From positions 1-60,124 of the forward strand of contig CACPKQ010000007.1 of the NCBI GenBank assembly GCA_902634455.1: a stretch of 60,124 nt of DNA, written 5' to 3'. Shown here in pieces: positions 40,258 through 50,203 of this stretch (positions within the stretch are counted from its first letter, which is position 1; every line of letters starts with the position of its first letter). The translations under genes were made by a program, and so were the position numbers. The notes beneath the pieces are model-generated. The model worked only from the letters and a program-made list of their open reading frames with translations, was not told where the DNA came from and did no database searches. The stretch is from an uncultured Pelagibacteraceae bacterium. GTDB taxonomy: Bacteria; Pseudomonadota; Alphaproteobacteria; Pelagibacterales; Pelagibacteraceae.

Positions 40258-40285
40258 TTGACGCACCCTATTGTTCAACTATAAG
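40258..40285 (+). promoter_or_regulatory. Probable sigma-70 promoter for the S49 peptidase gene
   Basis: TTGACG at 40258-40263 and TATAAG at 40280-40285, 16 bases apart, in the only intergenic region of suitable size upstream of sppA, 40 bases before its ATG. The -35 match is five of six, in an AT-rich background where TTGAC is uncommon. Confidence 0.45.
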
Positions 40286-40325
40286 TAGACTTTATATTAA
40301 ATAAAAAATTTTATAAGCATTGTAA

Positions 40326-41135
40326 ATGATTTGGTTTTTTAAAAAGAAGAAAATTGTACCTCATATTAAATTAAGTGGTGTAATTGGTAATGTTGGTAAA
40401 TTTAGACAAGGCATAGATTTTTCTAGCCAAGAAGAAATAATAAAAAAGGCATTTTCAATAAAAAAAGCAAGTGCTGTAGCGGTAACAGTCAACTCTCCAG
40501 GAGGATCTCCTGTACAATCTCATTTAATTTATAAATTTATTCGTGAACAAGCTAAAAAGAATAAAAAAAAAGTAATAGTATTTGCTGAAGATGTTGCGGC
40601 TTCTGGAGGATATTTAATTGCATGTTCTGGAGATGAAATTTATGCAAACTCAAGCTCAATTATTGGTTCTATTGGAGTTATTTATTCATCTTTTGGTTTT
40701 AAAGATTTAATTCAAAAAATTGGAGTACAAAGAAGAGTTTATACCGCTGGAAAAAACAAAAGTACATTAGATCCTTTTTTAGATGAAAAGCATGAGGATA
40801 TAGAGAGATTAAAAAATATTCAATTAGAGCTCCACAAAGATTTTATTGATGTTGTTGAGGAAAGCAGAGCTACAAAATTAAAAAAAGAAACTGGGATAGA
40901 ATTGTTTTCAGGAGAATTTTGGTCAGGAAGAAAAGCTAAAGACCTTGGTTTAATTGATGGCATTGGTAATGCTGATCAAATTTTAAAAAAAAAATTTGGA
41001 GAGGAAGTAGTAATTAAAAAATTTGAGAAATCAAAAGGTTGGTTGGCAAAAAAATTATCATCATCCGAAGATCATGCTGACAAAATAATTAGTATTCTTG
41101 AAGAAAGATCTATTTGGCAAAGATATGGTTTCTAA
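40326..41135 (+). CDS. sppA: S49 family signal-peptide peptidase-like protease (SppA/SohB)
   Basis: A 269-residue serine protease of the S49 family. Family features are [17 protein letters not shown], the catalytic serine in [30 protein letters not shown] and the catalytic lysine likely in [16 protein letters not shown], then [19 protein letters not shown]. There is no clear N-terminal span, only an aromatic and Lys-rich start, so it may be peripheral or cytoplasmic (the short SppA type). It overlaps the glyQ start by 11 bases. Confidence 0.9.
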   Translation: MIWFFKKKKIVPHIKLSGVIGNVGKFRQGIDFSSQEEIIKKAFSIKKASAVAVTVNSPGGSPVQSHLIYKFIREQAKKNKKKVIVFAEDVAASGGYLIACSGDEIYANSSSIIGSIGVIYSSFGFKDLIQKIGVQRRVYTAGKNKSTLDPFLDEKHEDIERLKNIQLELHKDFIDVVEESRATKLKKETGIELFSGEFWSGRKAKDLGLIDGIGNADQILKKKFGEEVVIKKFEKSKGWLAKKLSSSEDHADKIISILEERSIWQRYGF

Positions 41136-42009
41136 AAAAAAAAAAGTTAAAAAAAAAATTTTACAAACTTTTCAAGACACAATTCTGAACCTTCAAAAAT
41201 ACTGGATTAAGCAAGGATGTATAATTTTACAACCTTACGATATGGAAGTGGGAGCAGGAACTTTTCATCCAGCTACTACTCTTAGATCATTAGGACCAAA
41301 ACCTTGGAAGACAGCATATGTTCAACCTTCAAGAAGACCAACTGATGGAAGATATGGCGATAATCCAAATAGACTACAACATTATTATCAATTTCAAGTT
41401 TTAATTAAACCTTCACCTCAAAATATAAAAAAACTTTATTTAAATAGTTTGTCTACAATAGGAATAAAACATCAAGATCATGACATCAGATTTGTTGAAG
41501 ACGACTGGGAAAGTCCCACATTAGGAGCTTCAGGACTTGGATGGGAAGTATGGTGTGACGGAATGGAAATTACACAATTTACATATTTTCAACAAATGGC
41601 AGGAGTCGAATGCAAACCTATATCTGTAGAACTGACTTATGGTTTAGAAAGAATCTGCATGTTTACTCAGGGAAAAAAAAATGTATTTGATTTGATATGG
41701 AATAATGAAGGTACATTATATAGAGAAGTTTTTTATCAAGCTGAGAAAGAATTTTCAGCTTACAACTTTGAATTTGCAAATACTGACAATTTATTTAAAA
41801 TTTTTGAAATGTTTGAAGAAGAAGCAAAATCTTTAATAGAAAAAAAAATTTCCTTGCCTGCATATGATCAATGTTTGAAAGCTAGTCATGTTTTTAATAT
41901 TTTAGATGCAAGAGGAGTTATTGGTGTTGCTCAAAGAGCAGAATATATATCGCGAATTAGAAATTTAACAAAAGGTGTAGGACAAATTTGGTTAGAGAGT
42001 CAAATTTAA
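41125..42009 (+). CDS. glyQ: Glycyl-tRNA synthetase alpha subunit
   Basis: A 294-residue catalytic alpha chain of the tetrameric bacterial GlyRS. Motifs: [73 protein letters not shown] and [13 protein letters not shown] chose ATG at 41125; a start at 41098 lies deeper in the peptidase gene and adds nine residues of no recognisable similarity. glyS follows one base later. Confidence 0.96.
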   Translation: MVSKKKKVKKKILQTFQDTILNLQKYWIKQGCIILQPYDMEVGAGTFHPATTLRSLGPKPWKTAYVQPSRRPTDGRYGDNPNRLQHYYQFQVLIKPSPQNIKKLYLNSLSTIGIKHQDHDIRFVEDDWESPTLGASGLGWEVWCDGMEITQFTYFQQMAGVECKPISVELTYGLERICMFTQGKKNVFDLIWNNEGTLYREVFYQAEKEFSAYNFEFANTDNLFKIFEMFEEEAKSLIEKKISLPAYDQCLKASHVFNILDARGVIGVAQRAEYISRIRNLTKGVGQIWLESQI

Positions 42010-42010
42010 T

Positions 42011-44083
42011 ATGTCTGAATTTTTTTTAGAGTTATTCAGTGAAGAGATGCCTGCAACTCTACAATCAGCTGCTAGAATTAAACTTTTGGAAAATTTTAAA
42101 AATTTTTTTGAAAAAGAAAAAATTGCATACAAAGGTGAAGCAAATTCTTATTCAACTCCAAATAGACTTCTTATATATTTTAAAAATTTAAGTCATGAAA
42201 TAGTTCAAAAACCAGAAGAGATCAGAGGACCAAATATAAATGCTCCAGAAAAAGCTTTAGAAGGTTTCCTAAAATCAAATCAAATAGAAAAAAAAAATAT
42301 TTTTAAAAAAAAAACAGAAAAAGGTGAGTTTTATTTTTACAAAAAGCCTGAAAGAAAAATTCGAACAGAAGAACTATTAAACAGCTACCTTCCAAATATT
42401 TTAGAAAATATACCGTGGAAAAAATCAATGAAATGGGGTGATTATAGCATGTTTTGGGGCAGGCCATTAAAATCAATTTTAGCAATTTTTAATGGCAAAC
42501 CGTTAAACTTTAAATACCACCATTTAATTTGCTCAAATGTAACTTACCTTGACAAAGATTTTGAAGAAAAATTGATAAGATTTAAGGATTTTAAATCCTA
42601 TATGTCTTATTTTAAAAATAGAGGAATAATTATTAATAATAATCTTAGGCGAAATTTTATAGAAAAGGAATTAATTAAAAGTTCATCTAAAAAAAATCTT
42701 AAAGTTTACATTAATGAAAAGTTACTATCCGAGGTTACTGATATAGTTGAAAAACCAAAGGTTATTTTATGTTCTTTTGATAAAAAGTTTTTAGAAATTC
42801 CAAAAGAAATACTGGTTGTAACTATGCAAAAACACCAAAAATATTTTCCTACTTTTGATAAAAAAGAAAATTTAACAAATATTTTTTTTATAATTGCAGA
42901 TATTAAAGATCAAAAAGGCTTTGTTAGAATAGGAAATGAAAGAGTTGTTGAAGCAAGACTTAATGATGCTGATTTTTTTTGGAAAAAAAATAAGTCTCAA
43001 AATCTTGTAAAGCGAGTTTCAATGTTAAAAAATATGAACTATTTTAAAGGATTGGGTACCTACTTTGATAAAGTTCAAAGAATAAGAAAACTAAGTGGTT
43101 TAATTTCAGATGAGTTACTAATAAGCAAAGAAAAAATAGAAATAGCATCAACAATATGCAAAATTGATCTACTATCCGATTTGGTTGGCGAGTTTCCTGA
43201 GTTACAAGGAATTTTAGGAGGACATTTTGCTCAAGCACAAGGCTTTGATAAAGATATCTGTTTGGCTATTAGTGAACATTATTTACCTACTGGTCCGGAA
43301 AGTAAAATTCCCAGAAAACCTTATAGTTTAGCTTTATCTTTGAGTGATAAGATAGACTCACTTGTAGGTTTTTTTGGTATAAATTTAAAACCTACAAGTT
43401 CAAAAGACCCGTATGCCTTAAGAAGATCTACAATAGGGTTAATTAGAATGATTTTAGAAAATAATAAAGAATTAAAAATTAAAGAATTAATTAATTACTC
43501 ATCTCTCACTTATAATGAACAGAATTTAAAATTCGATAACAAAAAAATAAGTCAAGAATTATCAGTTTTTTTTATAGAGAGATTAAAAAATTTCATGAAA
43601 GAAAAAGAAATAAGAGCAGACATTATTGAAAGCACCACATCTTTTTATGGAGTAGATAGTCTATTAAAAATTTATAAAAAAGCTTTAACTTTAAATAAAT
43701 TAATTAAAAATGAAATTGGTACTGATGTGGTTTCTGGCTATAAAAGAGCACACAATATTTTAAACGCAGAACTTAATAATAAAGAAATGGAAATTTCTGG
43801 TTCTGCAGACCCAGGTTTATTTAAAAATGATTTTGAAAAAAATCTATATAAAAAAATTAACGATATTAGAAAATACTATGTAAATTATGGAAATGAAGAA
43901 AATTACGAAGGTATGCTAAAAATATTGGCATCAGCAAAAAAAGAAATTAGTGAATTTTTTGAAAATGTAATTGTAAATGATAAAGATTTAACTTTAAAAA
44001 AAAATAGACTAGAACTACTACAAATGTTGTGTAAAACATTTAACAATTATTGCAATTTTTCTAAATTAGAAAGCATAACATGA
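42011..44083 (+). CDS. glyS: Glycyl-tRNA synthetase beta subunit
   Basis: A 690-residue tRNA-binding beta chain. The N-terminus FFLELFSEEMPATLQSAA is the family signature; RGPNINAPEKALEGFLKSN, VVTMQKHQKYFPTFD, GNERVVEARLNDADFFWKK, LVGEFPELQGILGGHFAQ and DPYALRRSTIGLIRM follow. Length agrees with E. coli GlyS (689). It overlaps ppdK by four bases (ATGA). Confidence 0.96.
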   Translation: MSEFFLELFSEEMPATLQSAARIKLLENFKNFFEKEKIAYKGEANSYSTPNRLLIYFKNLSHEIVQKPEEIRGPNINAPEKALEGFLKSNQIEKKNIFKKKTEKGEFYFYKKPERKIRTEELLNSYLPNILENIPWKKSMKWGDYSMFWGRPLKSILAIFNGKPLNFKYHHLICSNVTYLDKDFEEKLIRFKDFKSYMSYFKNRGIIINNNLRRNFIEKELIKSSSKKNLKVYINEKLLSEVTDIVEKPKVILCSFDKKFLEIPKEILVVTMQKHQKYFPTFDKKENLTNIFFIIADIKDQKGFVRIGNERVVEARLNDADFFWKKNKSQNLVKRVSMLKNMNYFKGLGTYFDKVQRIRKLSGLISDELLISKEKIEIASTICKIDLLSDLVGEFPELQGILGGHFAQAQGFDKDICLAISEHYLPTGPESKIPRKPYSLALSLSDKIDSLVGFFGINLKPTSSKDPYALRRSTIGLIRMILENNKELKIKELINYSSLTYNEQNLKFDNKKISQELSVFFIERLKNFMKEKEIRADIIESTTSFYGVDSLLKIYKKALTLNKLIKNEIGTDVVSGYKRAHNILNAELNNKEMEISGSADPGLFKNDFEKNLYKKINDIRKYYVNYGNEENYEGMLKILASAKKEISEFFENVIVNDKDLTLKKNRLELLQMLCKTFNNYCNFSKLESIT

Positions 44084-46740
44084 AAAAGATAATTTTTAAT
44101 TTTAAATCTAAAGAGGTAAAAAAACTTAAAATTCCAAAAAATATTTTAGGTGGAAAAGGAGCAAACCTTTCTGAAATGGGTAGATTAGGGTTACCAGTAC
44201 CTGCAGGTTTTACAATTTCAACAGAAGCTTGTGACTTATTTTACAAAAATAAAAAAAAATTAAATTTAAAAATTCTTCAAGGGATAAAAAAAGAAATAAA
44301 AAATATTGAAAAAGAGTCTGGTAAAAAGTTTGGTGATTTAACAAATCCTCTTCTGGTTTCAGTTAGATCAGGAGCTAGAGTTTCAATGCCAGGAATGATG
44401 GATACTATATTGAATTTGGGTTTAAACGATAAAACTGTTCTAGCGCTTGCAAAAAAAACATCAAATATGAGATTTGCAAAAGATAGTTATAGAAGATTTA
44501 TCCAGATGTATTCAAATGTTGTTATGGGTATTGAAAATTATAACTTCGACGAATTAATAGATAATTACAAACTTACAAAAGGAGTTCTTTTAGATACAGA
44601 ATTAGAAGCAGAAGATTGGGATGGTTTAATAAGTGATTTTAAAAAAGTTATAAAGGAGAAAGCAAAAAAAAATTTTCCACAAGATGTTAATGAGCAATTA
44701 ATTGAAGCTATTAGTGCTGTATTTTTGTCATGGGAGAGTAAAAGAGCAAAAGTTTATAGAAAATTAAACCAAATTCCATCTGACTGGGGTACAGCGGTTA
44801 ATGTACAGTCAATGGTTTTTGGAAATATGGGAGATGATTGTGCAACTGGAGTAGTTTTTACCAGAAACCCATCTAATGGAAAAAAACAAATTTATGGTGA
44901 ATATTTAATTAATGCTCAGGGCGAAGATGTTGTTGCTGGAACAAGAACACCCCAATACATAACAAACAAATCAAAAAAAGAAAGCGGCTCCAAACAAAGC
45001 TCAATGGAAGAGTTGATGCCAAAAGTGTTTAATCAATTAATAAAAATTCTTAATATTTTAGAAAAACATTACAAAGATATGCAAGATGTGGAATTTACAG
45101 TTGAAAATCAAAAACTTTGGATATTACAAACACGATCTGGAAAAAGAACTGCAAAATCTGCTGTTAAAATTGCAGTAGATATGGAAAAAGAAAAATTAAT
45201 TTCAAAAAAACAATCAGTATTAAGTATTGAACCAAATTCTTTAGATACTCTTTTGCATCCAACTATTGATGAAGAAAGTAAAATTGAAGTAATCGCGAAA
45301 GGCCTGCCAGCCTCACCTGGAGCTGCTAGTGGCAAAGTAGTTTTTTCTTCTGATGAAGCGGAAAGATTAAATGGAATGATGCAAGATACTATTTTAGTTA
45401 GGATAGAAACTTCACCCGAAGATATTCATGGAATGCACGCAGCAAAAGGAATTTTAACTTCACGAGGCGGAATGACAAGTCATGCCGCTGTAGTCGCAAG
45501 AGGTATGGGAAGGTCATGTGTCTCTGGTTCTAGCGAAATAGAAATTGATTATGAAAATAAATTATTTAAAACAAAAAATTTTACCGTTAAAGAAGGTGAT
45601 ATAATTACAATAGACGGATCTACAGGAAGAATAATTTTAGGAGAAGTTAAAACAATTAAGCCTGAAATTTCTGGTGATTTTTTAAAACTAATGAACTGGG
45701 CTGATGAATTTAGAAAATTAAAAATTAGAACCAACTCTGAAACTCCTTTAGATACTAAAATAGCAAGAGATTTTGGAGCAGAAGGAATTGGACTTTGTAG
45801 AACAGAACATATGTTTTTTGATGAAGAAAGAATTTTATCAGTAAGAGAAATGATATTGTCCAAGTCTCGAGATGATAGAAACAAAGCTTTATCTAAGCTT
45901 TTACCTCATCAAAAAAAAGACTTTATAGAAATATTTAAAATAATGGGTGGTTTACCAGTTACTGTAAGATTGTTAGATCCTCCATTACATGAATTTATAC
46001 CTAAAAATGAAAAAGAAATTAACGATGTAGCTACATCATTAAATACACCAAAAAAAGAAATAGAATTAAGAATTAATGAACTACATGAGCAGAACCCAAT
46101 GCTTGGTCATAGAGGATGTAGATTAGGAATTTCATTTCCAGAAATTTATGAAATGCAATGTAGAGCAATATTTGAAGCTTTAATTGAATGTAAAAAAAAA
46201 AAATATAAATTAATTTTACCTGAAATAATGATCCCATTAGTTTCAACAGAGGCAGAAATCAAAATTATGAAAGATTTAGTAATAAGAGTAGCAAAAAAAG
46301 TTCAATTAGAAAATAAAACTAAAATTAACTTTTTGGTTGGGACAATGATAGAGTTACCTAGAGCTGCTTTAAAAGCAAAAGATATTGCAAAACATGCAGA
46401 GTTTTTTAGTTTTGGCACAAATGATTTAACGCAAACTACATTTGGAATTAGTAGGGATGATAGTGGAAAATTTTTAAATGATTATATTGAAAACAAGATA
46501 TTTGATATAGATCCATTTGTTTCAATTGATGAGGGTGTGGGCGATTTAATTGCAATAGCAACCAATAGAGGAAAAAAACAAAATAAAAAACTAAAGCTTG
46601 GAATATGTGGTGAGCATGGTGGAGATCCAAAAAGCATATACTTTTGTTCTAAAACTGGATTGGACTATGTTTCTTGCTCTCCATACAGAGTACCAGTTGC
46701 AAAACTAGCTGCTGCTCAAGCAGAATTAAAAAAATCTTAA
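44080..46740 (+). CDS. ppdK: Pyruvate, phosphate dikinase
   Basis: An 886-residue enzyme interconverting pyruvate, ATP and Pi with PEP, AMP and PPi. The N-terminal ATP-grasp part has LGGKGANLSEMGRLGLPVPA and SVRSGARVSMPGMMDTILNL; the phosphohistidine is in LTSRGGMTSHAAVVARGMG near residue 465; the C-terminal PEP domain has GLCRTEHMFF, NPMLGHRGCRLGI, FSFGTNDLTQTTFGISRDD and GICGEHGGDP. In a genome with gluconeogenic-looking central metabolism it can work in either direction. Its coupling to glyS looks incidental. nadC is convergent two bases away. Confidence 0.97.
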   Translation: MKKIIFNFKSKEVKKLKIPKNILGGKGANLSEMGRLGLPVPAGFTISTEACDLFYKNKKKLNLKILQGIKKEIKNIEKESGKKFGDLTNPLLVSVRSGARVSMPGMMDTILNLGLNDKTVLALAKKTSNMRFAKDSYRRFIQMYSNVVMGIENYNFDELIDNYKLTKGVLLDTELEAEDWDGLISDFKKVIKEKAKKNFPQDVNEQLIEAISAVFLSWESKRAKVYRKLNQIPSDWGTAVNVQSMVFGNMGDDCATGVVFTRNPSNGKKQIYGEYLINAQGEDVVAGTRTPQYITNKSKKESGSKQSSMEELMPKVFNQLIKILNILEKHYKDMQDVEFTVENQKLWILQTRSGKRTAKSAVKIAVDMEKEKLISKKQSVLSIEPNSLDTLLHPTIDEESKIEVIAKGLPASPGAASGKVVFSSDEAERLNGMMQDTILVRIETSPEDIHGMHAAKGILTSRGGMTSHAAVVARGMGRSCVSGSSEIEIDYENKLFKTKNFTVKEGDIITIDGSTGRIILGEVKTIKPEISGDFLKLMNWADEFRKLKIRTNSETPLDTKIARDFGAEGIGLCRTEHMFFDEERILSVREMILSKSRDDRNKALSKLLPHQKKDFIEIFKIMGGLPVTVRLLDPPLHEFIPKNEKEINDVATSLNTPKKEIELRINELHEQNPMLGHRGCRLGISFPEIYEMQCRAIFEALIECKKKKYKLILPEIMIPLVSTEAEIKIMKDLVIRVAKKVQLENKTKINFLVGTMIELPRAALKAKDIAKHAEFFSFGTNDLTQTTFGISRDDSGKFLNDYIENKIFDIDPFVSIDEGVGDLIAIATNRGKKQNKKLKLGICGEHGGDPKSIYFCSKTGLDYVSCSPYRVPVAKLAAAQAELKKS

Positions 46741-46742
46741 AA

Positions 46743-47579
46743 CTAGATCTCTAACTTTATATCTAATGCATTTACACTGTGCGTTATTTCGCCAACAGAA
46801 ATTCTATCTACACCTGTATTTGCAATCTTTTTTACATTTTTTAATGTAACACCACCAGATGCCTCAGTTTCATAATATTTTTTTGAAATTTTAACACATT
46901 TTTTTAATACTTTTGGACTCATATTATCTAATAATAATCTATCAAATTTTAAACCAATTATTTGTTTAAGTTGATTATAATTGTCTATTTCTACAGTGAT
47001 TTTTTTATTTTTTTTATTTTTTATAGCATTTTTGACTATTTGAATGATGCCATGATTTCCTCTAAGGTGATTATCTTTAATTAAATATTCATCACTTAAA
47101 TTAAATCGGTGATTAATTCCCCCACCTAATTTCACAGCATATTTTTGTATAACTCTTAGATTTGGAATAGTTTTTCTAGTACAGCATATTTTACATTTTT
47201 TTTTTACTTTTTTTACAAACTGGTTTGTTTTTGTACTTATACCCGAAATATGAGATAAAAAATTTAAGGCAACTCTTTCACCAATTAATATATTTTTGAT
47301 ATTTCCCTCTATAGTAGCTATTAAATCACCTTTTTTAATTTTTGATCCTTCTTTTTTTTTTATTTTTATTTTAATTTTATTGTCTATTAACTTAAATGTT
47401 TGTATTACAAATTTAAGTCCACCGATAATTCCATTTTGATTAGCAATTAATTTTGCCTTTTTATTAGCATTTTTTTTAATAAGAGATGTGGTTATATCTC
47501 CAGAGGGATAAAGATCTTCATTTAAGGCTAGCTTGCAATTATTTCTTATAAATTGATTGCTTAAAAGTATTTTTGACAC
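46743..47579 (-). CDS. nadC: Nicotinate-nucleotide pyrophosphorylase (quinolinate phosphoribosyltransferase)
   Basis: A 278-residue enzyme making nicotinate mononucleotide from quinolinate and PRPP. Motifs: NEDLYPSGDITTSLI, ERVALNFLSHISGIST, CTRKTIPNLRVIQKYAVKLGG, NHRFNLSDEYLIKDNH, VEIDNYNQL and the C-terminal EASGGVTLKNVKKIANTGVD. The start is GTG at 47579. It follows nadA by five bases; nadB is not adjacent. Confidence 0.95.
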   Translation of the reverse strand: MSKILLSNQFIRNNCKLALNEDLYPSGDITTSLIKKNANKKAKLIANQNGIIGGLKFVIQTFKLIDNKIKIKIKKKEGSKIKKGDLIATIEGNIKNILIGERVALNFLSHISGISTKTNQFVKKVKKKCKICCTRKTIPNLRVIQKYAVKLGGGINHRFNLSDEYLIKDNHLRGNHGIIQIVKNAIKNKKNKKITVEIDNYNQLKQIIGLKFDRLLLDNMSPKVLKKCVKISKKYYETEASGGVTLKNVKKIANTGVDRISVGEITHSVNALDIKLEI

Positions 47580-47584
47580 AGAGT

Positions 47585-48568
47585 TTATCTGCCTATTTGG
47601 GTCATTCTTTCCACAGACTTTCTAGCCATTGCTGCTATATTATGACTAATTTTAATTTCATTAGTTTCATTTACCAAACAATCGTAAATTTTTTTAAGAG
47701 TAATTTTTTTCATATATGGACAAAGGTTACAAGGTTTTATAAACTGAACATTTGGATTTTCGACTTGTACATTATCGCTCATTGTACATTCGGTGACTAA
47801 CAATACTTTTTTGGGTTGTTTTTCTTTTACATATTTTACCATACTAGAAGTTGATCCTGCAAAATCAGAAGCAGATATTACATCTGGAGGACATTCTGGA
47901 TGAGCAATAATTTTAATATCTGGGTTTTCCTTTCTAATATCTTCAACTTCTTTTCCAGTGAATTTCTCATGAACAATACATGTGCCTTGCCAAGAAATAA
48001 TTTTAACTTTTGTATTTTTTTGAACATAATTTGCTAAATAATGATCTGGAAGAAATATAACTTTTTCTACCCCAAGGGACTCAACAACTTTTACAGCATT
48101 TGCCGATGTACAACAAACATCCGTTTCAGCTTTGACTTCTGCCGAGGTGTTTACATATGATACTACGGGCACTCCTGGATATTTTTCTTTAAGCATTCTA
48201 ACATCTTCACCAGTTATTGATGATGCTAATGAGCATCCAGCTTGCATATCTGGAATAAGAACTTTTTTTTTGGGATTCATTAATTTTGCTGTTTCAGCCA
48301 TAAAATGAACACCACAAAGAACAATTATATCAGCTTGAGTTTTCGAGGCTTCAATAGCTAAAGCAAGAGAATCAGCCGATATATCCGAAACACCATGATA
48401 AATTTCTGGAGTTTGGTAGTTATGAGCAAGAATAACAGCGTTTTTTTCTTTCTTTAGTTTATTAATTTTTTCTATTAATGGAGCATGAACTTTCCATTCA
48501 ATTTCAGGAATAACAGATGATATTTTTTTATAAATATCATTTAAAGAATTTTTTTGTAAATTTTCCAT
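47585..48568 (-). CDS. nadA: Quinolinate synthase A
   Basis: A 327-residue [4Fe-4S] enzyme condensing iminoaspartate with DHAP. Motifs: VILAHNYQTPEIYHGVSDI, DSLALAIEAS, IIVLCGVHFMAETAK, DMQAGCSLASSI, AHPECPPDV and CNLCPYMKKITL. Cysteines in CGVHF, the TDVCCTSAN region and CNLCPYM can supply the three cluster ligands. I chose ATG at 48568 over a TTG at 48589. tRNA-Leu starts 67 bases upstream on the opposite strand. Confidence 0.96.
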   Translation of the reverse strand: MENLQKNSLNDIYKKISSVIPEIEWKVHAPLIEKINKLKKEKNAVILAHNYQTPEIYHGVSDISADSLALAIEASKTQADIIVLCGVHFMAETAKLMNPKKKVLIPDMQAGCSLASSITGEDVRMLKEKYPGVPVVSYVNTSAEVKAETDVCCTSANAVKVVESLGVEKVIFLPDHYLANYVQKNTKVKIISWQGTCIVHEKFTGKEVEDIRKENPDIKIIAHPECPPDVISASDFAGSTSSMVKYVKEKQPKKVLLVTECTMSDNVQVENPNVQFIKPCNLCPYMKKITLKKIYDCLVNETNEIKISHNIAAMARKSVERMTQIGR

Positions 48569-48601
48569 TGTTGTAAAATAATTTACCAACTTGAAATCAT
48601 A

Positions 48602-48629
48602 TTGTCATTAATTTAATCTGTCGCATATT
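48602..48629 (+). promoter_or_regulatory. Possible promoter for tRNA-Leu
   Basis: TTGTCA at 48602-48607 and CATATT at 48624-48629, 16 bases apart, with the tRNA 5' end six bases after the -10. Only moderate matches, so tentative; the tRNA stands alone on its strand and needs a promoter here. Confidence 0.3.
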
Positions 48630-48635
48630 TTCTAT

Positions 48636-48721
48636 GCGGCCATGCTGAAATTGGTATACAGGCACGGTTGAGGGCCGTGTGGGCCTAGCCCATGAGAGTT
48701 CGAGTCTCTCTGGCCGCACCA
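48636..48721 (+). tRNA. tRNA-Leu (GAG)
   Basis: An 86-base class II tRNA with encoded CCA ending at 48721. Acceptor GCGGCCA pairs with TGGCCGC; anticodon stem CACGG/CCGTG encloses loop TTGAGGG with anticodon GAG; the long variable arm TGGGCCTAGCCCA forms its own stem; the T-loop is TTCGAGT. Its 3' end is five bases before the stop of selO, which is on the other strand. Confidence 0.97.
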
Positions 48722-48726
48722 ATAAT

Positions 48727-50202
48727 CTAAGTACCACAAAAAGTTTGATATTTTTTTTTGTTTGACGGAGCTGGGAACTGATAATTATTAGTTTTTGTTT
48801 GTTTTTTGTATGGTTTTTCCAAAACTTTTAGAAAATTACTAAATGGATTTAAATCTCCACTATTAGCATCTTTCAAAACTTCTTCTATTTTGTGATTTCT
48901 TGGAATGACTAATGGATTTACTGATCGCATTAATTTTAAATATTTTTCTGGTGAACTATCGTACAGTTTTAAACGCTTTTGCCATTTTTCCTTCCAATTA
49001 ACAAATCCTTGATTTTTATAAATTTTACTTTCTTCAATTTTTTCATCCATCAAAAAACAAAAAGTATTTGTGTAATCGGCATTGTTTTTGTGCATCCACG
49101 ATAACAAATCTATGATTAAACTTTCATCATTTGAATCTTCTCCAAATAAACCTAATTTTCTACGCATCATTTCAAACCAACTTTTTTTATATTTTTCAGA
49201 AAAACTATTTATAATTTCAGTTGCTATTTTAATTGCTTTATCTTTATTGTTATCAATTAAAGGAATTAAAGATTCTGCAAATCTTTCTAGGTTCCATCTA
49301 GCAACACTGGGTTGATTAAAGTAAGCATAACGTCCATGGTAATCTATTGAGCTAAATACAGTTTCTGGATCATATCTATCCATAAAAGCACAAGGACCAT
49401 AATCAATTGTCTCACCTGATATTGTCATGTTATCAGTATTCATTACTCCATGAATAAATCCAACTCTCATCCAGTCAATAATTAGCTTGATTTGTTTTTC
49501 AATTACAATCTTTAGTAATTCGATTGCTGGATTTTTATAATCTTTAATATATGGATAATGGCGTTTAATAGTATAATCAAAAAAAGTTTTTAAATTATTT
49601 TTATCTTTGAAAAAAATAGCATACTGAAATGTTCCAACTCGAATATGACTTGATGCAACACGAGTTAGTATTGCACCTTTCAAAGGTATTTCACGCATGA
49701 CTGTTTCTCCAGTTTTAACAACAGCTAAACTTCTTGTAGTTGGAATACCAAGACCATACATTGCTTCACTAATAATATATTCTCTTAACATTGGTTCTAA
49801 AGCAGCTCTTCCATCACCATTTCTCGAATAAGGGGTTTTGCCAGATCCTTTAAATTGAATATCAAAACGTTTATTGTCCTTAGTAATATGTTCGCCAATA
49901 ACAATCGCTCGCCCGTCACCCAGCATTGTAAAATGACCAAATTGATGACCGGCATAAGCTTGTGCAATTGTATCTGAACCTCTGGGCAATAAATTTCCAG
50001 AAAAAATCAAAGCCAAATCTTTATTGGGTATATTAGAAAAATCTAATCCTATTTCTTTTGATAAAGAGTAATTAAAAGCAACAACCTCTGGTGTATTTAC
50101 TGGTATCGGACTTAACTTTGAAAACATGTAATTTGGCAATTTTGTGTAAGTATTATCAAACTGCCAACCTATTTTATCAATATATGAGTGCGACTTATCC
50201 AT
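48727..50202 (-). CDS. selO: Protein adenylyltransferase SelO (YdiU)
   Basis: A 491-residue pseudokinase-fold enzyme that transfers AMP to Ser, Thr or Tyr of target proteins, linked to redox homeostasis. Motifs: GWQFDNTYTKLPNYMFSKL, AYAGHQFGHFTMLGDGRA, FDIQFKGSGKTPYSRNGDG, AALEPMLREYIISEAMYGLG, FIHGVMNTDNMTISGETIDYG and DRYDPETVFSSIDYHGRY. The C-terminus ends QTFCGT, with Cys at the antepenultimate position where animal homologues carry selenocysteine. The ATG follows the tmRNA coding piece by a few bases. Confidence 0.95.
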   Translation of the reverse strand: MDKSHSYIDKIGWQFDNTYTKLPNYMFSKLSPIPVNTPEVVAFNYSLSKEIGLDFSNIPNKDLALIFSGNLLPRGSDTIAQAYAGHQFGHFTMLGDGRAIVIGEHITKDNKRFDIQFKGSGKTPYSRNGDGRAALEPMLREYIISEAMYGLGIPTTRSLAVVKTGETVMREIPLKGAILTRVASSHIRVGTFQYAIFFKDKNNLKTFFDYTIKRHYPYIKDYKNPAIELLKIVIEKQIKLIIDWMRVGFIHGVMNTDNMTISGETIDYGPCAFMDRYDPETVFSSIDYHGRYAYFNQPSVARWNLERFAESLIPLIDNNKDKAIKIATEIINSFSEKYKKSWFEMMRRKLGLFGEDSNDESLIIDLLSWMHKNNADYTNTFCFLMDEKIEESKIYKNQGFVNWKEKWQKRLKLYDSSPEKYLKLMRSVNPLVIPRNHKIEEVLKDANSGDLNPFSNFLKVLEKPYKKQTKTNNYQFPAPSNKKKYQTFCGT

Positions 50203-50203
50203 T

